Shown one piece after another: positions 18,710-27,556 of a stretch of 64,000 nt of DNA (position 1 is the first letter of the stretch; every line of letters starts with the position of its first letter). A program made the translations under genes and the position numbers. Under the pieces are notes generated by a model that did not search any database, was not told the origin of the DNA, and worked only from the letters and a program-made list of their open reading frames with translations. This DNA is from an uncultured Saprospiraceae bacterium (GTDB taxonomy: Bacteria; Bacteroidota; Bacteroidia; Chitinophagales; Saprospiraceae), in contig CAKZLL010000230.1 of NCBI GenBank assembly GCA_937125475.1, forward strand, positions 1 to 64,000, in the 5' to 3' direction.

Positions 18710-19354
18710 TTAATCCGTAAATTCAGCTAAATAAGAGATCCGAATTGTTTCTATTTTAACACCACTTTCTTTCATATTAAAACCAATTTCATTAACAGGA
18801 TCGGGCGGAAGAATTACTAAGATTAGATTTTTATTAACAAAAAACTGAACCTCTTTTTTTACTTTACGAATTGTGATTAATCGAGTGTCAGGAGCTTGAT
18901 CCGTTCTGATTTTCTTTAAATCTTTCACACCAATTAATATTTTATATAGTCGTTGTAAAACGTTGTAAATACCATCCGCCCACATATCAAATTGATATAA
19001 AATATCTTTTTCAGAATCGTCCTCTGGATTGGCAATATTAGGTCTGGCAGCGCCCCAAATATTTAACACACCTTTCTTTTTATTGATTTTAACCAAACAT
19101 TCGATTTCGAAATTTTTAGCCGTATCAATTGGAAATTTGAGTTCTCGTAGTCCTTTCCTTTTGGTGAAAGTTGGTTTTCGAAGTATTTTTTCATCTTGTT
19201 GATAACCAGAGATGTCAATATTGTTTTTTTTGACTTTTTGTTCTAATAGAACGATACGATTAGAGTCAGAAACCTCTAGATATTTCTTCTGAGCCGTAGC
19301 GGTGAAAGAAATAAAAACGAGTAAGAAGAGAGAGAGTAGATTGATTGCTTTCAT
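18710..19354 (-). CDS. Secreted protein of unknown function
   Basis: The start MKAINLLSLFLLVFISF at 19354 gives 214 residues with a clear signal peptide ending near TATAQ; the frame opens eight codons earlier. The mature part begins with acidic and basic stretches and then shows a beta-rich pattern (FEIECLVKINKKKGVLNIWGA, LITIRKVKKEVQFFVNKNLIL). This is reminiscent of concanavalin-like domains that bind or break down sugars, but no motif is firm. It is not in an obvious operon. Confidence 0.7.
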   Translation of the reverse strand: MKAINLLSLFLLVFISFTATAQKKYLEVSDSNRIVLLEQKVKKNNIDISGYQQDEKILRKPTFTKRKGLRELKFPIDTAKNFEIECLVKINKKKGVLNIWGAARPNIANPEDDSEKDILYQFDMWADGIYNVLQRLYKILIGVKDLKKIRTDQAPDTRLITIRKVKKEVQFFVNKNLILVILPPDPVNEIGFNMKESGVKIETIRISYLAEFTD

Positions 19355-19785
19355 TGCTTTTTTGCATTTTTTTAACAAAAAACACCTTTTGATTTACTAA
19401 GGGAATAATGAATAATAAGATGTGATTTGAAGAAGGGAGTTTAATATTTAGCACCAAAAACCTATCCAAATATTTAATGTTTTAGCAAGCGATTAGACAG
19501 GAATGTAAATGAATTCTTTATCGAACAATTTTTGATAAAAAAATAAATTAAAAGATTGTTAAATAGGAAGGTATTAAAAGATTATTATTTTTAATAAAAT
19601 ATTAGAATTATGTGTGATTTATTCATGAACTCTTCGTCTATACGATAAAAAGTTTTTTTATAAATGGCTATTTTTTGTGAAAAATAAGATAGTATAGTAT
19701 ATAAAAAGGACGCATTAATTATTTTGGAATATTTATTGCGAACATATTTGTAAAAAGCTAATGAATTAACAAAAACCAATTTAGC
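19355..19785. other. Divergent intergenic region, no gene seen
   Basis: Very AT-rich sequence between two divergent secreted-protein genes. It should contain both promoters, but I find no complete -33/-7 match. The short open frames here lack protein-like features. Confidence 0.5.
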
Positions 19786-21189
19786 ATGAAATTTATTATA
19801 TCAACCATATTCTTTATTGTGAGCCTAAGTCCTTATATGAATGGACAAGGTTGTGGTGCTGTACCATCAGCTGATCAAGTTAAAGCTATGGAAGATGCAC
19901 TTCCAAAAACAAGAAGTTTTAATGGAACAATAACTAGAGGAATTGTTGATGTTCCTATTCAAATCCATGTTGTACGAAATAGTAAAGGGAAAAAAGGCAT
20001 TCGTCCTTATCGAATCAAAGAAGCAATTGATGATTTGAATGGTCATTTTATATCGGCTAATATTCGTTTTGTTCAACTTAAAAACATTAATTATATTGAT
20101 AATGATATTCATTTTGATTTCAATGTGAAGAATGAAGCAGAATTAGGGCGTAAGCACGATATTAGTAAAGTTGTTAATCTTTATATCGTTAATAGTATTT
20201 CTAGTGGTCAAGTCTCTTTGTGTGGTTATGCTTATTTTCCTCCTGGGAATGATCGAGTAATGATGTCTAAAAGTTGTATTAATAATGGTAGTACACTTCC
20301 GCACGAATTAGGACATTATTTCATGTTGTATCACACGCATGGAATTTCTAATAATGGTACAACAGACGAATTAGTGAAACGAGATAATTGTCATATTGCT
20401 GGAGATCGAGTATGTGATACAGAAGCTGATCCGAATATTGCAGGTTTGGTAGATGCTAATTGCGTATATATTGGAAGAAAGCGAGATAAAAAAGGAAGGG
20501 TTTTTAAACCAGACCCATATAATATGATGTCTTATTCAACGAAGGCTTGCCGTCAAAAATTTACTAAGGGGCAGTTTAAGCGGATGAATTATGCGATACT
20601 GAATCATAGAGATTATTTAAGGTTTCCACCTACAAAAGTAACAAACCCTACTCCTTTAGCCCAAAAGGCCGCGAGCATGTCAGGAAGTTTAATGTTGGAA
20701 ATTGCAGAAAAAAGTTTGCCGACTTCTTTGGATCAAAATTTATTTAAATCAAAAGACGGCTATTATAAAGGAACAAATTATCAATTATTTATTTCTAATG
20801 AACAAACCGCCTATGTTTATGTGATTGGCTCAAATTTGAAAAATGAAATGAATGTTTTATTCCCACTCGAAAATCAAAGCGCTTTAATCTTTAAAGGAAA
20901 AGAGAAACTAGCTTTGCCAGGAGCAGGATATATGTATCAAATGGATAATGTAAAAGGACAGGATTATGTTTGTGTTTTATATTCGAAACGTCCATTGAGG
21001 ATAGAGGAAGTAGTAGGGGATATGAAGCAATCTTCTGGTAATTTTATGCAACGCTTATATAAGGTGTTAGGTGAAAATGTAGTGCCGCTCAATGAGGTGA
21101 AATATGAGCAAAAAGAAAAAATTCTTTTTTCGGCAACTACTCAGAACGCTTATATCGTTCCAGTTGTAGTAGAAATAAAGCACTTATAA
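19786..21189 (+). CDS. Secreted M43-like zinc metalloprotease with DUF4384-like C terminus
   Basis: A 467-residue exported protein with a signal peptide ending near YMNGQG. Residues 50-290 resemble pappalysin/cytophagalysin (M43) proteases: VPIQIHVV, the zinc site HELGHYFMLYH (H173, E174, H177, H183) and the Met-turn NMMSYS. The usual Gly in HExxHxxGxxH is replaced by Met180. Several Cys pairs could form disulfides. Residues about 300-467 look like a DUF4384 domain (YVYVIGSN, LPGAGYMYQM, DYVCVLYSKRPL), a module I associate with caspase-family proteins. The next gene, 78 bases on, is a caspase-fold protein, so the two probably work together. Confidence 0.85.
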   Translation: MKFIISTIFFIVSLSPYMNGQGCGAVPSADQVKAMEDALPKTRSFNGTITRGIVDVPIQIHVVRNSKGKKGIRPYRIKEAIDDLNGHFISANIRFVQLKNINYIDNDIHFDFNVKNEAELGRKHDISKVVNLYIVNSISSGQVSLCGYAYFPPGNDRVMMSKSCINNGSTLPHELGHYFMLYHTHGISNNGTTDELVKRDNCHIAGDRVCDTEADPNIAGLVDANCVYIGRKRDKKGRVFKPDPYNMMSYSTKACRQKFTKGQFKRMNYAILNHRDYLRFPPTKVTNPTPLAQKAASMSGSLMLEIAEKSLPTSLDQNLFKSKDGYYKGTNYQLFISNEQTAYVYVIGSNLKNEMNVLFPLENQSALIFKGKEKLALPGAGYMYQMDNVKGQDYVCVLYSKRPLRIEEVVGDMKQSSGNFMQRLYKVLGENVVPLNEVKYEQKEKILFSATTQNAYIVPVVVEIKHL

Positions 21190-21267
21190 ATATTAAGAAT
21201 ATCTTTAGAAAAAATAGAATAAACAATTAAACAAACAATTAAGATCTACACTCGAAAACCAGTAATT

Positions 21268-23082
21268 ATGGAAGTATTAAAATTAAAAAAAATTACTCAT
21301 ATCATTTTTGCAATAGTTACTTTATTGCTAATTTCAACAAACATGCAAGCTCAAAAGCGAAGCAGTTGCATGTCGGGAGACTGCAAAAATGGTCCTGGCT
21401 TGCAAGTTTGGGAAAATGGAGAACGATATGAAGGATGGTTCAAAAATGGCATGAGAGATGGCTATGGTTTTATGACTTATGAAAATGGGAATACCTATAT
21501 AGGAGAATGGTCTGAAAATCTACGTTATGGTCATGGTGGTATTACTTTTAAGGATCATGAGGTCAAAGTCAAATATGTAGGAGAATGGAAAGCTAATAAT
21601 ATTCAAGGATACGGTTCTTTGCATTTGAAAAGAAATAAATATCAAATTGGTTATTGGAATAAAAATCAATTTAATGCTATTGATAAAGTCAATGTCTGTT
21701 TGGAAGGAGATTGTGAAAATGGTTGGGGAACATTTATTTTTAAAGACCAAAGTTTATACATAGGAGAGTTTAAAGAAGGTTTGAGACACGGACAAGGTAC
21801 TCAAATTTATAAAATGGGGTCAAAATATAAAGGAACACACAAAGATGGAAAAAGAAATGGCTTTGGTATTTATTATTATTTAAATGGAAATAAATACGAA
21901 GGAGAATGGAAAAATGATAAGAAATTTGGTGGAGGGAAATTATATAAACAAGGTAAATTAGATCATGGTGGTGTTTGGGAAAATAACATTTTGATCACTA
22001 AAATAAAGCCGAATGATGTTAAAATGAATAATTTGCCTTCTGCTGATAAAAAAGCTCCAACAATAGAAATTATAGAACCATCTGTCTCTAGAGGACCAAT
22101 CGTAGTTTCAAAGAAAAAAAGAGTAAGGATATTTGGTAAAGTAACTGATCAAAGCGGGGTATCTCAAGTCAGAGTAAGTGGAGCAGTTGCTACATTGAGC
22201 CAAGAAGTGGGTGATACTAGAGAATTTGAAGCTTATGTTTTGTTAGCTGAAAAGCAAAATGATTTTTGGGTAGAAGCAACAGATACAAAAGGTAATGTGA
22301 TTAAGATTGATTTTACTATTGTATATGAGAAAGAGAATGAAACGATTCCTTCAGATCTTTCTGATAAGCCGCCTATCATTAATTCTAATGATAAAGCACC
22401 AAGAACGGCCTTAGTGATTGGAAATAGTACTTATTCTGATGCGCCTTTGCGTAATCCAATGAATGATGCGAACTCAATGGCGAAGAAATTAACCAAGTTA
22501 GGTTTTGATGTTACATTGGAATTGAATATCAAGCAAAGGGATTTGAAAACAGTCATCCGTGATTTTGGTAAAAAATTAAAAGCTAAAGGCGGAGTAGGGT
22601 TGTTTTATTATGCAGGACATGGAATCCAATTCAATGGAGATAATTATTTAGTACCTGTTAATGCAGATATTGAAAAACAATTGGATGTCGAAGTCGAAGC
22701 GGTTAAATTACAACGAGTTTTGAATGAATTAGAACATGCTAATAATCAAATGAATATTGTTATTTTGGATGCTTGTAGAGACAATCCTTATGCTAACTTG
22801 CGATCTGCAAGCGGTAAGGGGTTAGCGCCTGTTTATGGTGCGCCTTTAGGTACTTTTATTGCTTATGCAACGTCTCCAGGACAAGCAGCATCTGATGGAA
22901 ATGGTAATCATGGGCTTTATACACAAGAATTATTAGGTGCATTAGATAAATCATCAGGAATGAAAATTGAAGATCTTTTTAAGGTTGTTCGTGCTCAGGT
23001 TCGTCAAAAATCTGATGGTAAACAAATTCCTTGGGAAAACTCTTCTTTAGAAGGTAATTTTATTATCAATCCTAAAAAATAG
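21268..23082 (+). CDS. Secreted MORN-repeat / caspase-fold (C14) protease
   Basis: A 604-residue protein with a signal peptide ending near NMQAQ. Residues about 30-240 carry MORN repeats (YEGWFKNGMRDGYG, YIGEWSENLRYGHG, YIGEFKEGLRHGQG, YEGEWKNDKKFGGG) with two CxxGDCxNGxG caps. Residues about 265-350 form an Ig-like domain (VRIFGKVTDQSGVSQVRVSG). Residues about 379-600 are a caspase-like p20 domain with catalytic His451 (YYAGHG) and Cys503 (LDACRDNP). MORN repeats often bind lipids or proteins. It lies between the M43-like protease and, 14 bases downstream, an EcoRI-type methyltransferase. Substrate and activation signal are unknown. Confidence 0.93.
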   Translation: MEVLKLKKITHIIFAIVTLLLISTNMQAQKRSSCMSGDCKNGPGLQVWENGERYEGWFKNGMRDGYGFMTYENGNTYIGEWSENLRYGHGGITFKDHEVKVKYVGEWKANNIQGYGSLHLKRNKYQIGYWNKNQFNAIDKVNVCLEGDCENGWGTFIFKDQSLYIGEFKEGLRHGQGTQIYKMGSKYKGTHKDGKRNGFGIYYYLNGNKYEGEWKNDKKFGGGKLYKQGKLDHGGVWENNILITKIKPNDVKMNNLPSADKKAPTIEIIEPSVSRGPIVVSKKKRVRIFGKVTDQSGVSQVRVSGAVATLSQEVGDTREFEAYVLLAEKQNDFWVEATDTKGNVIKIDFTIVYEKENETIPSDLSDKPPIINSNDKAPRTALVIGNSTYSDAPLRNPMNDANSMAKKLTKLGFDVTLELNIKQRDLKTVIRDFGKKLKAKGGVGLFYYAGHGIQFNGDNYLVPVNADIEKQLDVEVEAVKLQRVLNELEHANNQMNIVILDACRDNPYANLRSASGKGLAPVYGAPLGTFIAYATSPGQAASDGNGNHGLYTQELLGALDKSSGMKIEDLFKVVRAQVRQKSDGKQIPWENSSLEGNFIINPKK

Positions 23083-23096
23083 CATAGAGGTTAACA

Positions 23097-24095
23097 ATGG
23101 CAAGAAAAGCATCTAATAAATTACTACAAAAAGCTAAAAAATTAAAAAGTGATGAATTTTATACACAACTTTCAGATATTGAAAGTGAGCTAAAACATTA
23201 TAAAAATCACTTTAAAGACAAAGTAGTTTATTGTAATTGTGATGATCCAAGAGTTAGTAATTTTTTTAAATATTTTTCCTCGAATTTCAAAGAATTAGGA
23301 TTAAAAAAATTAATATCAGCTTGTTATAGAAATCAAGAGATAGATTTATTCAGTAGTAAAAAGACTGAAAATGGATTTTACTCTGAATACGAAGGCGAGA
23401 AAGTAAAAAAAGATGTAATTAATAATGATAAAATTGATATAATTCGTTTCAAGGGAGATGGCGATTTTAGAAGTAAGGAGAGTATCGAGCTTTTAAAACA
23501 ATCTGATATTGTTGTGACGAATCCACCATTTTCATTATTTCGGGAATATGTTGCTCAATTGATAAAATATGATAAGAAGTTTTTGATAATTGGGAATATA
23601 AATGCGATAACTTATAAAGAGATATTCAAATTAATTAAAGGGAATAGGGCTTGGTTAGGAATAAATTTGGGAAGAGGTATTTCTGGCTTTATAGTTCCTG
23701 AACATTATGAACTTTATGGTACAGAAGCGCGTATAGATAACTTGGGTAATAGAATAATTTCTCCAAATAATTGTTTATGGCTAACAAATTTAGATACATC
23801 TAAACGACATGAAGATATAGTTCTTTCAAAAGTATATTATGGGAACGAAAGCCAATATCTTAAATATGATAACTATGATGGTATTAATGTGAATAAGACC
23901 AAAGATATACCAATGGACTATAAAGGATTTATGGGAGTTCCAATAACATTCTTACATAAATTTAACCCTGATCAATTTGAAATAATAAAATTTAGAAAAG
24001 GAAATGATGAAAAGGATTTATCAATTAATGGTAAATGTCCATACTTTAGAATTTTAATCAAAAACAGAAGATTACAGCAAAGCCAAATAACATAA
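23097..24095 (+). CDS. EcoRI-family adenine-specific DNA methyltransferase
   Basis: A 332-residue cytoplasmic protein resembling M.EcoRI along its length: KSDEFYTQLSDIESELKHY, VYCNCDDPRVSNFFKYF, and the catalytic motif IV NPPF starting at Asn142, followed by SLFREYVAQLI. M.EcoRI methylates the inner adenine of GAATTC; the target here is not certain. No restriction endonuclease gene is adjacent, so it may be an orphan. It starts 14 bases after the MORN-caspase gene and is closed by a perfect palindromic terminator, suggesting the two share a transcript even though one product is exported and the other is not. Confidence 0.92.
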   Translation: MARKASNKLLQKAKKLKSDEFYTQLSDIESELKHYKNHFKDKVVYCNCDDPRVSNFFKYFSSNFKELGLKKLISACYRNQEIDLFSSKKTENGFYSEYEGEKVKKDVINNDKIDIIRFKGDGDFRSKESIELLKQSDIVVTNPPFSLFREYVAQLIKYDKKFLIIGNINAITYKEIFKLIKGNRAWLGINLGRGISGFIVPEHYELYGTEARIDNLGNRIISPNNCLWLTNLDTSKRHEDIVLSKVYYGNESQYLKYDNYDGINVNKTKDIPMDYKGFMGVPITFLHKFNPDQFEIIKFRKGNDEKDLSINGKCPYFRILIKNRRLQQSQIT

Positions 24096-24137
24096 ACGAA
24101 TAACAATAAAAGCCGTCAGGGCATTATCGTGAAACGT

Positions 24138-24195
24138 AAAAACCCGTTGAGGCTAAATTTATTATTAATAATAAATTTAGCCTCAACGGGTTTTT
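24138..24195. terminator. Perfect 58-base palindromic terminator
   Basis: Two 29-base arms are exact reverse complements with no spacer. Each outer end is AAAAACCCGTTGAGGC or its complement, and the right arm ends GGGTTTTT. It follows the methyltransferase gene and would stop transcription from either side. Confidence 0.85.
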
Positions 24196-24777
24196 ATATT
24201 ATTTCTATTCAAAAAACTAGATAGAATTTAAATAATTCTATTCCTATCATTTATCATTGATAAAAATCTAGTGACCGACAAAAAAAAGTAATATTGTTGA
24301 AAATACAAATATTACTATTGTTTAATATTATTGACTTTGAAGCTAGTTGATTGATTAACAGTGTTTTAAGTTTATATGTTTTGTTTATTGAAATGTCACA
24401 TTAAAGTGTATTTAAGATGTTTTAAAGTCTTTTTTAGAGCTTTTATTGTTTTTAATCATGTCTCATAATTGAAATTTATTGATCTGTGTTTTTTTTATAT
24501 GAAAATATCATATTTGTGACACTGGTTTTAATTATATGATTTAATATCTATATTTTAGTTATTTGGAATATTATTCCGAATAATGTGTTTTTTGTTATTT
24601 AATTAAGAATTAAATTTTGATAATAATTGTTTTTTTAAAATATTAAACTTTGGTGCTTGCGTTTTTATCTTGGAATATAAAACTACTTCATTCATTATTG
24701 TGATAAAGTTGGCATGGTTTTGTCAATATAGTAAGTATCCAAACAAATAATACAATAAACTAACTAATACTAACGAC
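24196..24777. other. AT-rich intergenic region, no gene seen
   Basis: Nearly 580 bases of highly AT-rich sequence. No open frame of note, tRNA-like fold or strong hairpin was recognised. The promoter of the SPOR-like gene should be near the right end, but no full consensus is present. Confidence 0.5.
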
Positions 24778-25281
24778 ATGAAAAACTTAATCATCAATTT
24801 CGCACTTATAACAGCAATCATCTTAATTGCTAATACTGCACAAGCATCTAATTTAAATAATCCAGTAGATACAGCAGATGTAGAAATGATGTTCGGATCA
24901 AGCAAACAACAAGTAACTACTACGGGCGCATTTGGTGAAGTAGTAGGTGCATCAAAATCAGCTTTTTTCATGGACTTAGCAGAAGGAGAAATCACTCCAG
25001 AAATGGTTAGAAAACCTAGAGCTTTAGCAGATAATTTCACAGGATATACGATTGAGTTAGTTACTGTTTTCAATAAGCCTTTAGCAACAGATGATGCTTT
25101 ATTCCAAACTTTTGGAGGTATCAAAGTAGTTCAGCGCACTGAAAATAGCTTTACTTACATGATCGGAAATTTTGATAATAAGAAAGCATTAGAAAAATAC
25201 TTAAATCAAATCATCTTACCTAAGTATGCGAAAGCTCACGGTGTTAAATACAAGAAAGGAAATGTAGTTAAATACAAATAA
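24778..25281 (+). CDS. Exported protein with SPOR-like C-terminal domain
   Basis: A 167-residue protein with a signal peptide ending near ANTAQAS. The C-terminal half (GYTIELVTVFNKPLATDDALF, then FTYMIGNFDNKKALEKYL and a final KYKKGNVVKYK) has the strand-helix pattern of SPOR domains, which bind denuded peptidoglycan. The position after a long AT-rich leader and the strong terminator behind it suggest a well-expressed single gene. The SPOR assignment rests on pattern, not alignment. Confidence 0.75.
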   Translation: MKNLIINFALITAIILIANTAQASNLNNPVDTADVEMMFGSSKQQVTTTGAFGEVVGASKSAFFMDLAEGEITPEMVRKPRALADNFTGYTIELVTVFNKPLATDDALFQTFGGIKVVQRTENSFTYMIGNFDNKKALEKYLNQIILPKYAKAHGVKYKKGNVVKYK

Positions 25282-25323
25282 ATAATAGTAAGGTTTAGTT
25301 AAAAAATGTTAGATAGTAGTTAG

Positions 25324-25351
25324 AAAAATCCATCAGTAATGATGGATTTTT
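25324..25351 (+). terminator. Terminator after the SPOR-like gene
   Basis: AAAAATCCATCA pairs perfectly with TGATGGATTTTT around a four-base loop, followed by more T residues. Confidence 0.88.
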
Positions 25352-25375
25352 TTTGTATTTAAGGATGTTGAAAAA

Positions 25376-25417
25376 GTAAAAACGCGAATTGATTTCTTTA
25401 TCAATTCGCGTTTTTAC
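25376..25417. terminator. Second, convergent terminator hairpin
   Basis: The 18-base arms GTAAAAACGCGAATTGAT and ATCAATTCGCGTTTTTAC pair perfectly around a six-base loop. It lies just past the 3' end of the leftward DinB-like gene and probably serves it. Confidence 0.85.
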
Positions 25418-25438
25418 TTCTAGTTAAATCTAATTTTA

Positions 25439-25966
25439 TTAATTACTATTAACTGTAGCTATCTTTTCTTTTCTATACTTGATTGTAGAAGGTGCAACAC
25501 CTAAATTTTTATCAATAGACATATTAGGAAAATGAATTTTTATCCCTATTTTAACCATCGCCAAATGATGAATAGCATGATCGTATGCATACATTAATTC
25601 GCGACCAATAGAAGAAGGAATTTGGGAATTACCTTCTTCTTCATAATCAGTAAAACTTGAATTAACTTTTACTATCGCATGAATATCAAGGGGTTGTATC
25701 GCAATTGATATATTCTTTAGCTCTTCGATGGCTACTCTAGTATCTTTTTCGATCAATGGATTGCGAATGCGTTTATCATAATCAATAGAAGTTCCGTCAC
25801 AACCCTTGATTAAGCAAAGATAAAAATCAATAACATGACGAACATGTTGCCCAACCGAAGACCCATTGAAAGTCGTCAATGGTTGACAAAAAACATCATT
25901 ATCCATTTTAGATAATAGATCTTGAATTTGATTAGTGATGATTTGAGTTCCAGCTTTTGGATTCAT
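25439..25966 (-). CDS. DinB/YfiT-superfamily protein
   Basis: A 175-residue four-helix-bundle protein of the DinB-like superfamily. Likely metal-ligand histidines occur in SVGQHVRHVIDF and in YAYDHAIHHLAMVKIG near the C terminus, as in thiol-transferase or hydrolase-like members. The cytoplasmic substrate is unknown. It is a single gene, with its own terminator at 25376-25417. Confidence 0.8.
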   Translation of the reverse strand: MNPKAGTQIITNQIQDLLSKMDNDVFCQPLTTFNGSSVGQHVRHVIDFYLCLIKGCDGTSIDYDKRIRNPLIEKDTRVAIEELKNISIAIQPLDIHAIVKVNSSFTDYEEEGNSQIPSSIGRELMYAYDHAIHHLAMVKIGIKIHFPNMSIDKNLGVAPSTIKYRKEKIATVNSN

Positions 25967-26120
25967 ACCTTATTAAGTTTTGTAACACTTACACTGTTGA
26001 TCTATCATCATTGATTATAGCTTTAAGAACAATTTAATTTCAAAAAAAAACGCTCAATCAAAACAGCAAGAAGCATTAGGTTTTAGTGATTTCTCTAAAT
26101 AGTCTTTGAATATAAGTCTA

Positions 26121-27002
26121 TTACTTATAGACTTCTTTTCTACATGCTTTTAGGGTATTCATCAAAAGAGAAGTTACAGTCATTGGACCAACTCCTCCTG
26201 GAACAGGCGTAATAAAACTAGATTTTGGTGCGACGTTCTCAAAATCGACATCACCAACTAAACGATAACCTCGTTTTCTAGAAGTGTCTTCTACTCGATT
26301 GATACCAACATCTAGAATTACAGCACCTTCTTTTACCATATCAGCCGTAACAAAATTAGGCATTCCGATAGCTGCAACAATAATATCCGCTCGTCTAACT
26401 TCTGCGGCTAAGTCTTTGGTGCGACTGTGCGTTAAAGTGACCGTACAATTCCCTGTTTTCATTTTTCGAGACATCAAAAGACTCATTGGCGTACCAACAA
26501 TATTACTTCGACCAATCACAACACAGTGTTTTCCTGATGTTTCAATGTTGTACCTATCGAGCATTTGCACCATGCCAAACGGCGTAGCAGGCAAATAAGT
26601 TTCCAAGCCTAAAGCCATTCGACCAATATTCATTGGATGAAAACCGTCCACATCTTTTTCGGGAGCAATCGCTAAATTAATTGCCTCTTCATCAATGTGT
26701 TTTGGTAATGGTAATTGCACAATATAACCATCAATATCTGGATTTTCGTTCAATTCCTTCACGACTTCGAGCAATTCTTCTTGAGTGATTGATGCTTCTT
26801 TTCTAACTAAAGTAGAGTGAAAGCCAACTTGATCACAAGATCTTACTTTATTACGGACATAAACTGCACTCGCAGGATTATCACCAACTAATATAGCTGC
26901 AAGATGAGGCGTTTTTCCGCCAGAGGCTATAAGTTGTTTGACTTCTATTGCGATTTCTGCCTTTATTGTTTTCGCAAGCGACTTACCGTCAATTAATTGC
27001 AT
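26121..27002 (-). CDS. folD: Bifunctional methylenetetrahydrofolate dehydrogenase / cyclohydrolase
   Basis: This enzyme interconverts 5,10-methylene-, methenyl- and 10-formyl-tetrahydrofolate using NADP. The catalytic YVxxK is Tyr48/Lys52 in SAVYVRNK. Other signatures are VQLPLPKHID, VIGRSNIVGTPMSLLM and PGGVGPMTVTSLLMNT. Its 293 residues are the usual length. A good promoter match lies 172 bases upstream of the start (27174-27203). A small hairpin (AAGTCTAT/ATAGACTT, 26114-26134) overlaps the stop codon. Confidence 0.98.
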   Translation of the reverse strand: MQLIDGKSLAKTIKAEIAIEVKQLIASGGKTPHLAAILVGDNPASAVYVRNKVRSCDQVGFHSTLVRKEASITQEELLEVVKELNENPDIDGYIVQLPLPKHIDEEAINLAIAPEKDVDGFHPMNIGRMALGLETYLPATPFGMVQMLDRYNIETSGKHCVVIGRSNIVGTPMSLLMSRKMKTGNCTVTLTHSRTKDLAAEVRRADIIVAAIGMPNFVTADMVKEGAVILDVGINRVEDTSRKRGYRLVGDVDFENVAPKSSFITPVPGGVGPMTVTSLLMNTLKACRKEVYK

Positions 27003-27173
27003 GAAACTTTAAATTTTAAAGAAAAAAATTCCTAGTTATAAAATATTTATAAACCAATATCATATTTAATTTTTGCGAAAATTCTGCGATATGTATCAAA
27101 AGAAATAGGAACAACCTTTTGAAATCAAACCTATTTCACAAAAAATTAAAAAAGAGTGTTTATAGTATAAGCG

Positions 27174-27203
27174 CAAAAATAACGTATTATTTTTTTTATT
27201 CAA
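27174..27203 (-). promoter_or_regulatory. Bacteroidota-type promoter upstream of folD
   Basis: Read on the minus strand, TTG (27203-27201) and TATTTTTG (27181-27174) are separated by 19 bases. This implies a 5' leader of about 165 bases before folD. I see no recognised riboswitch in it. Confidence 0.55.
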
Positions 27204-27385
27204 CATTTATATACCCTGATAGCTATGATACTTTTGTCAAAAACCGTCATTTAATATTTAAAATCTGTTAATAAGCACTGATTTATTTTTTAAATCTAGT
27301 AAATTTAAAAGCAGATCGGTGAGGATTTCCTTTTTTTAAGAAAATGATATGAGTTTAATAAAACAATAGATCGTTTGGTCGGTTA

Positions 27386-27415
27386 TTGATATTTGAAGAA
27401 AACACGTTACATTTG
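27386..27415 (+). promoter_or_regulatory. Bacteroidota-type promoter upstream of lpdA
   Basis: TTG at 27386-27388 and TACATTTG at 27408-27415 are separated by 19 bases. The start codon is about 140 bases downstream at 27557. Confidence 0.65.
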
Positions 27416-27556
27416 CAAAAAATTACATCATTCTTGAAATTAAACTATTGGAAGTTAGTCTGTATTGATAAACTCTTTTTGTAGGCACATTTATTATCAA
27501 TAAAGACTATTAGTTACAAAGCTAATTATTTCATTAGAGTAAATAATATAAAAGTT

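Noticed and set aside
23097-24095. Complete restriction-modification or phage-defence system with the MORN-caspase as effector
   Set aside because: The caspase has a signal peptide and should leave the cytoplasm, and there is no endonuclease gene. A classical defence reading is not supported.
24196-24777. Possible non-coding RNA or riboswitch before the SPOR-like gene
   Set aside because: The stretch is very AT-rich and shows no conserved-looking stem or known riboswitch motif; length alone is not enough.
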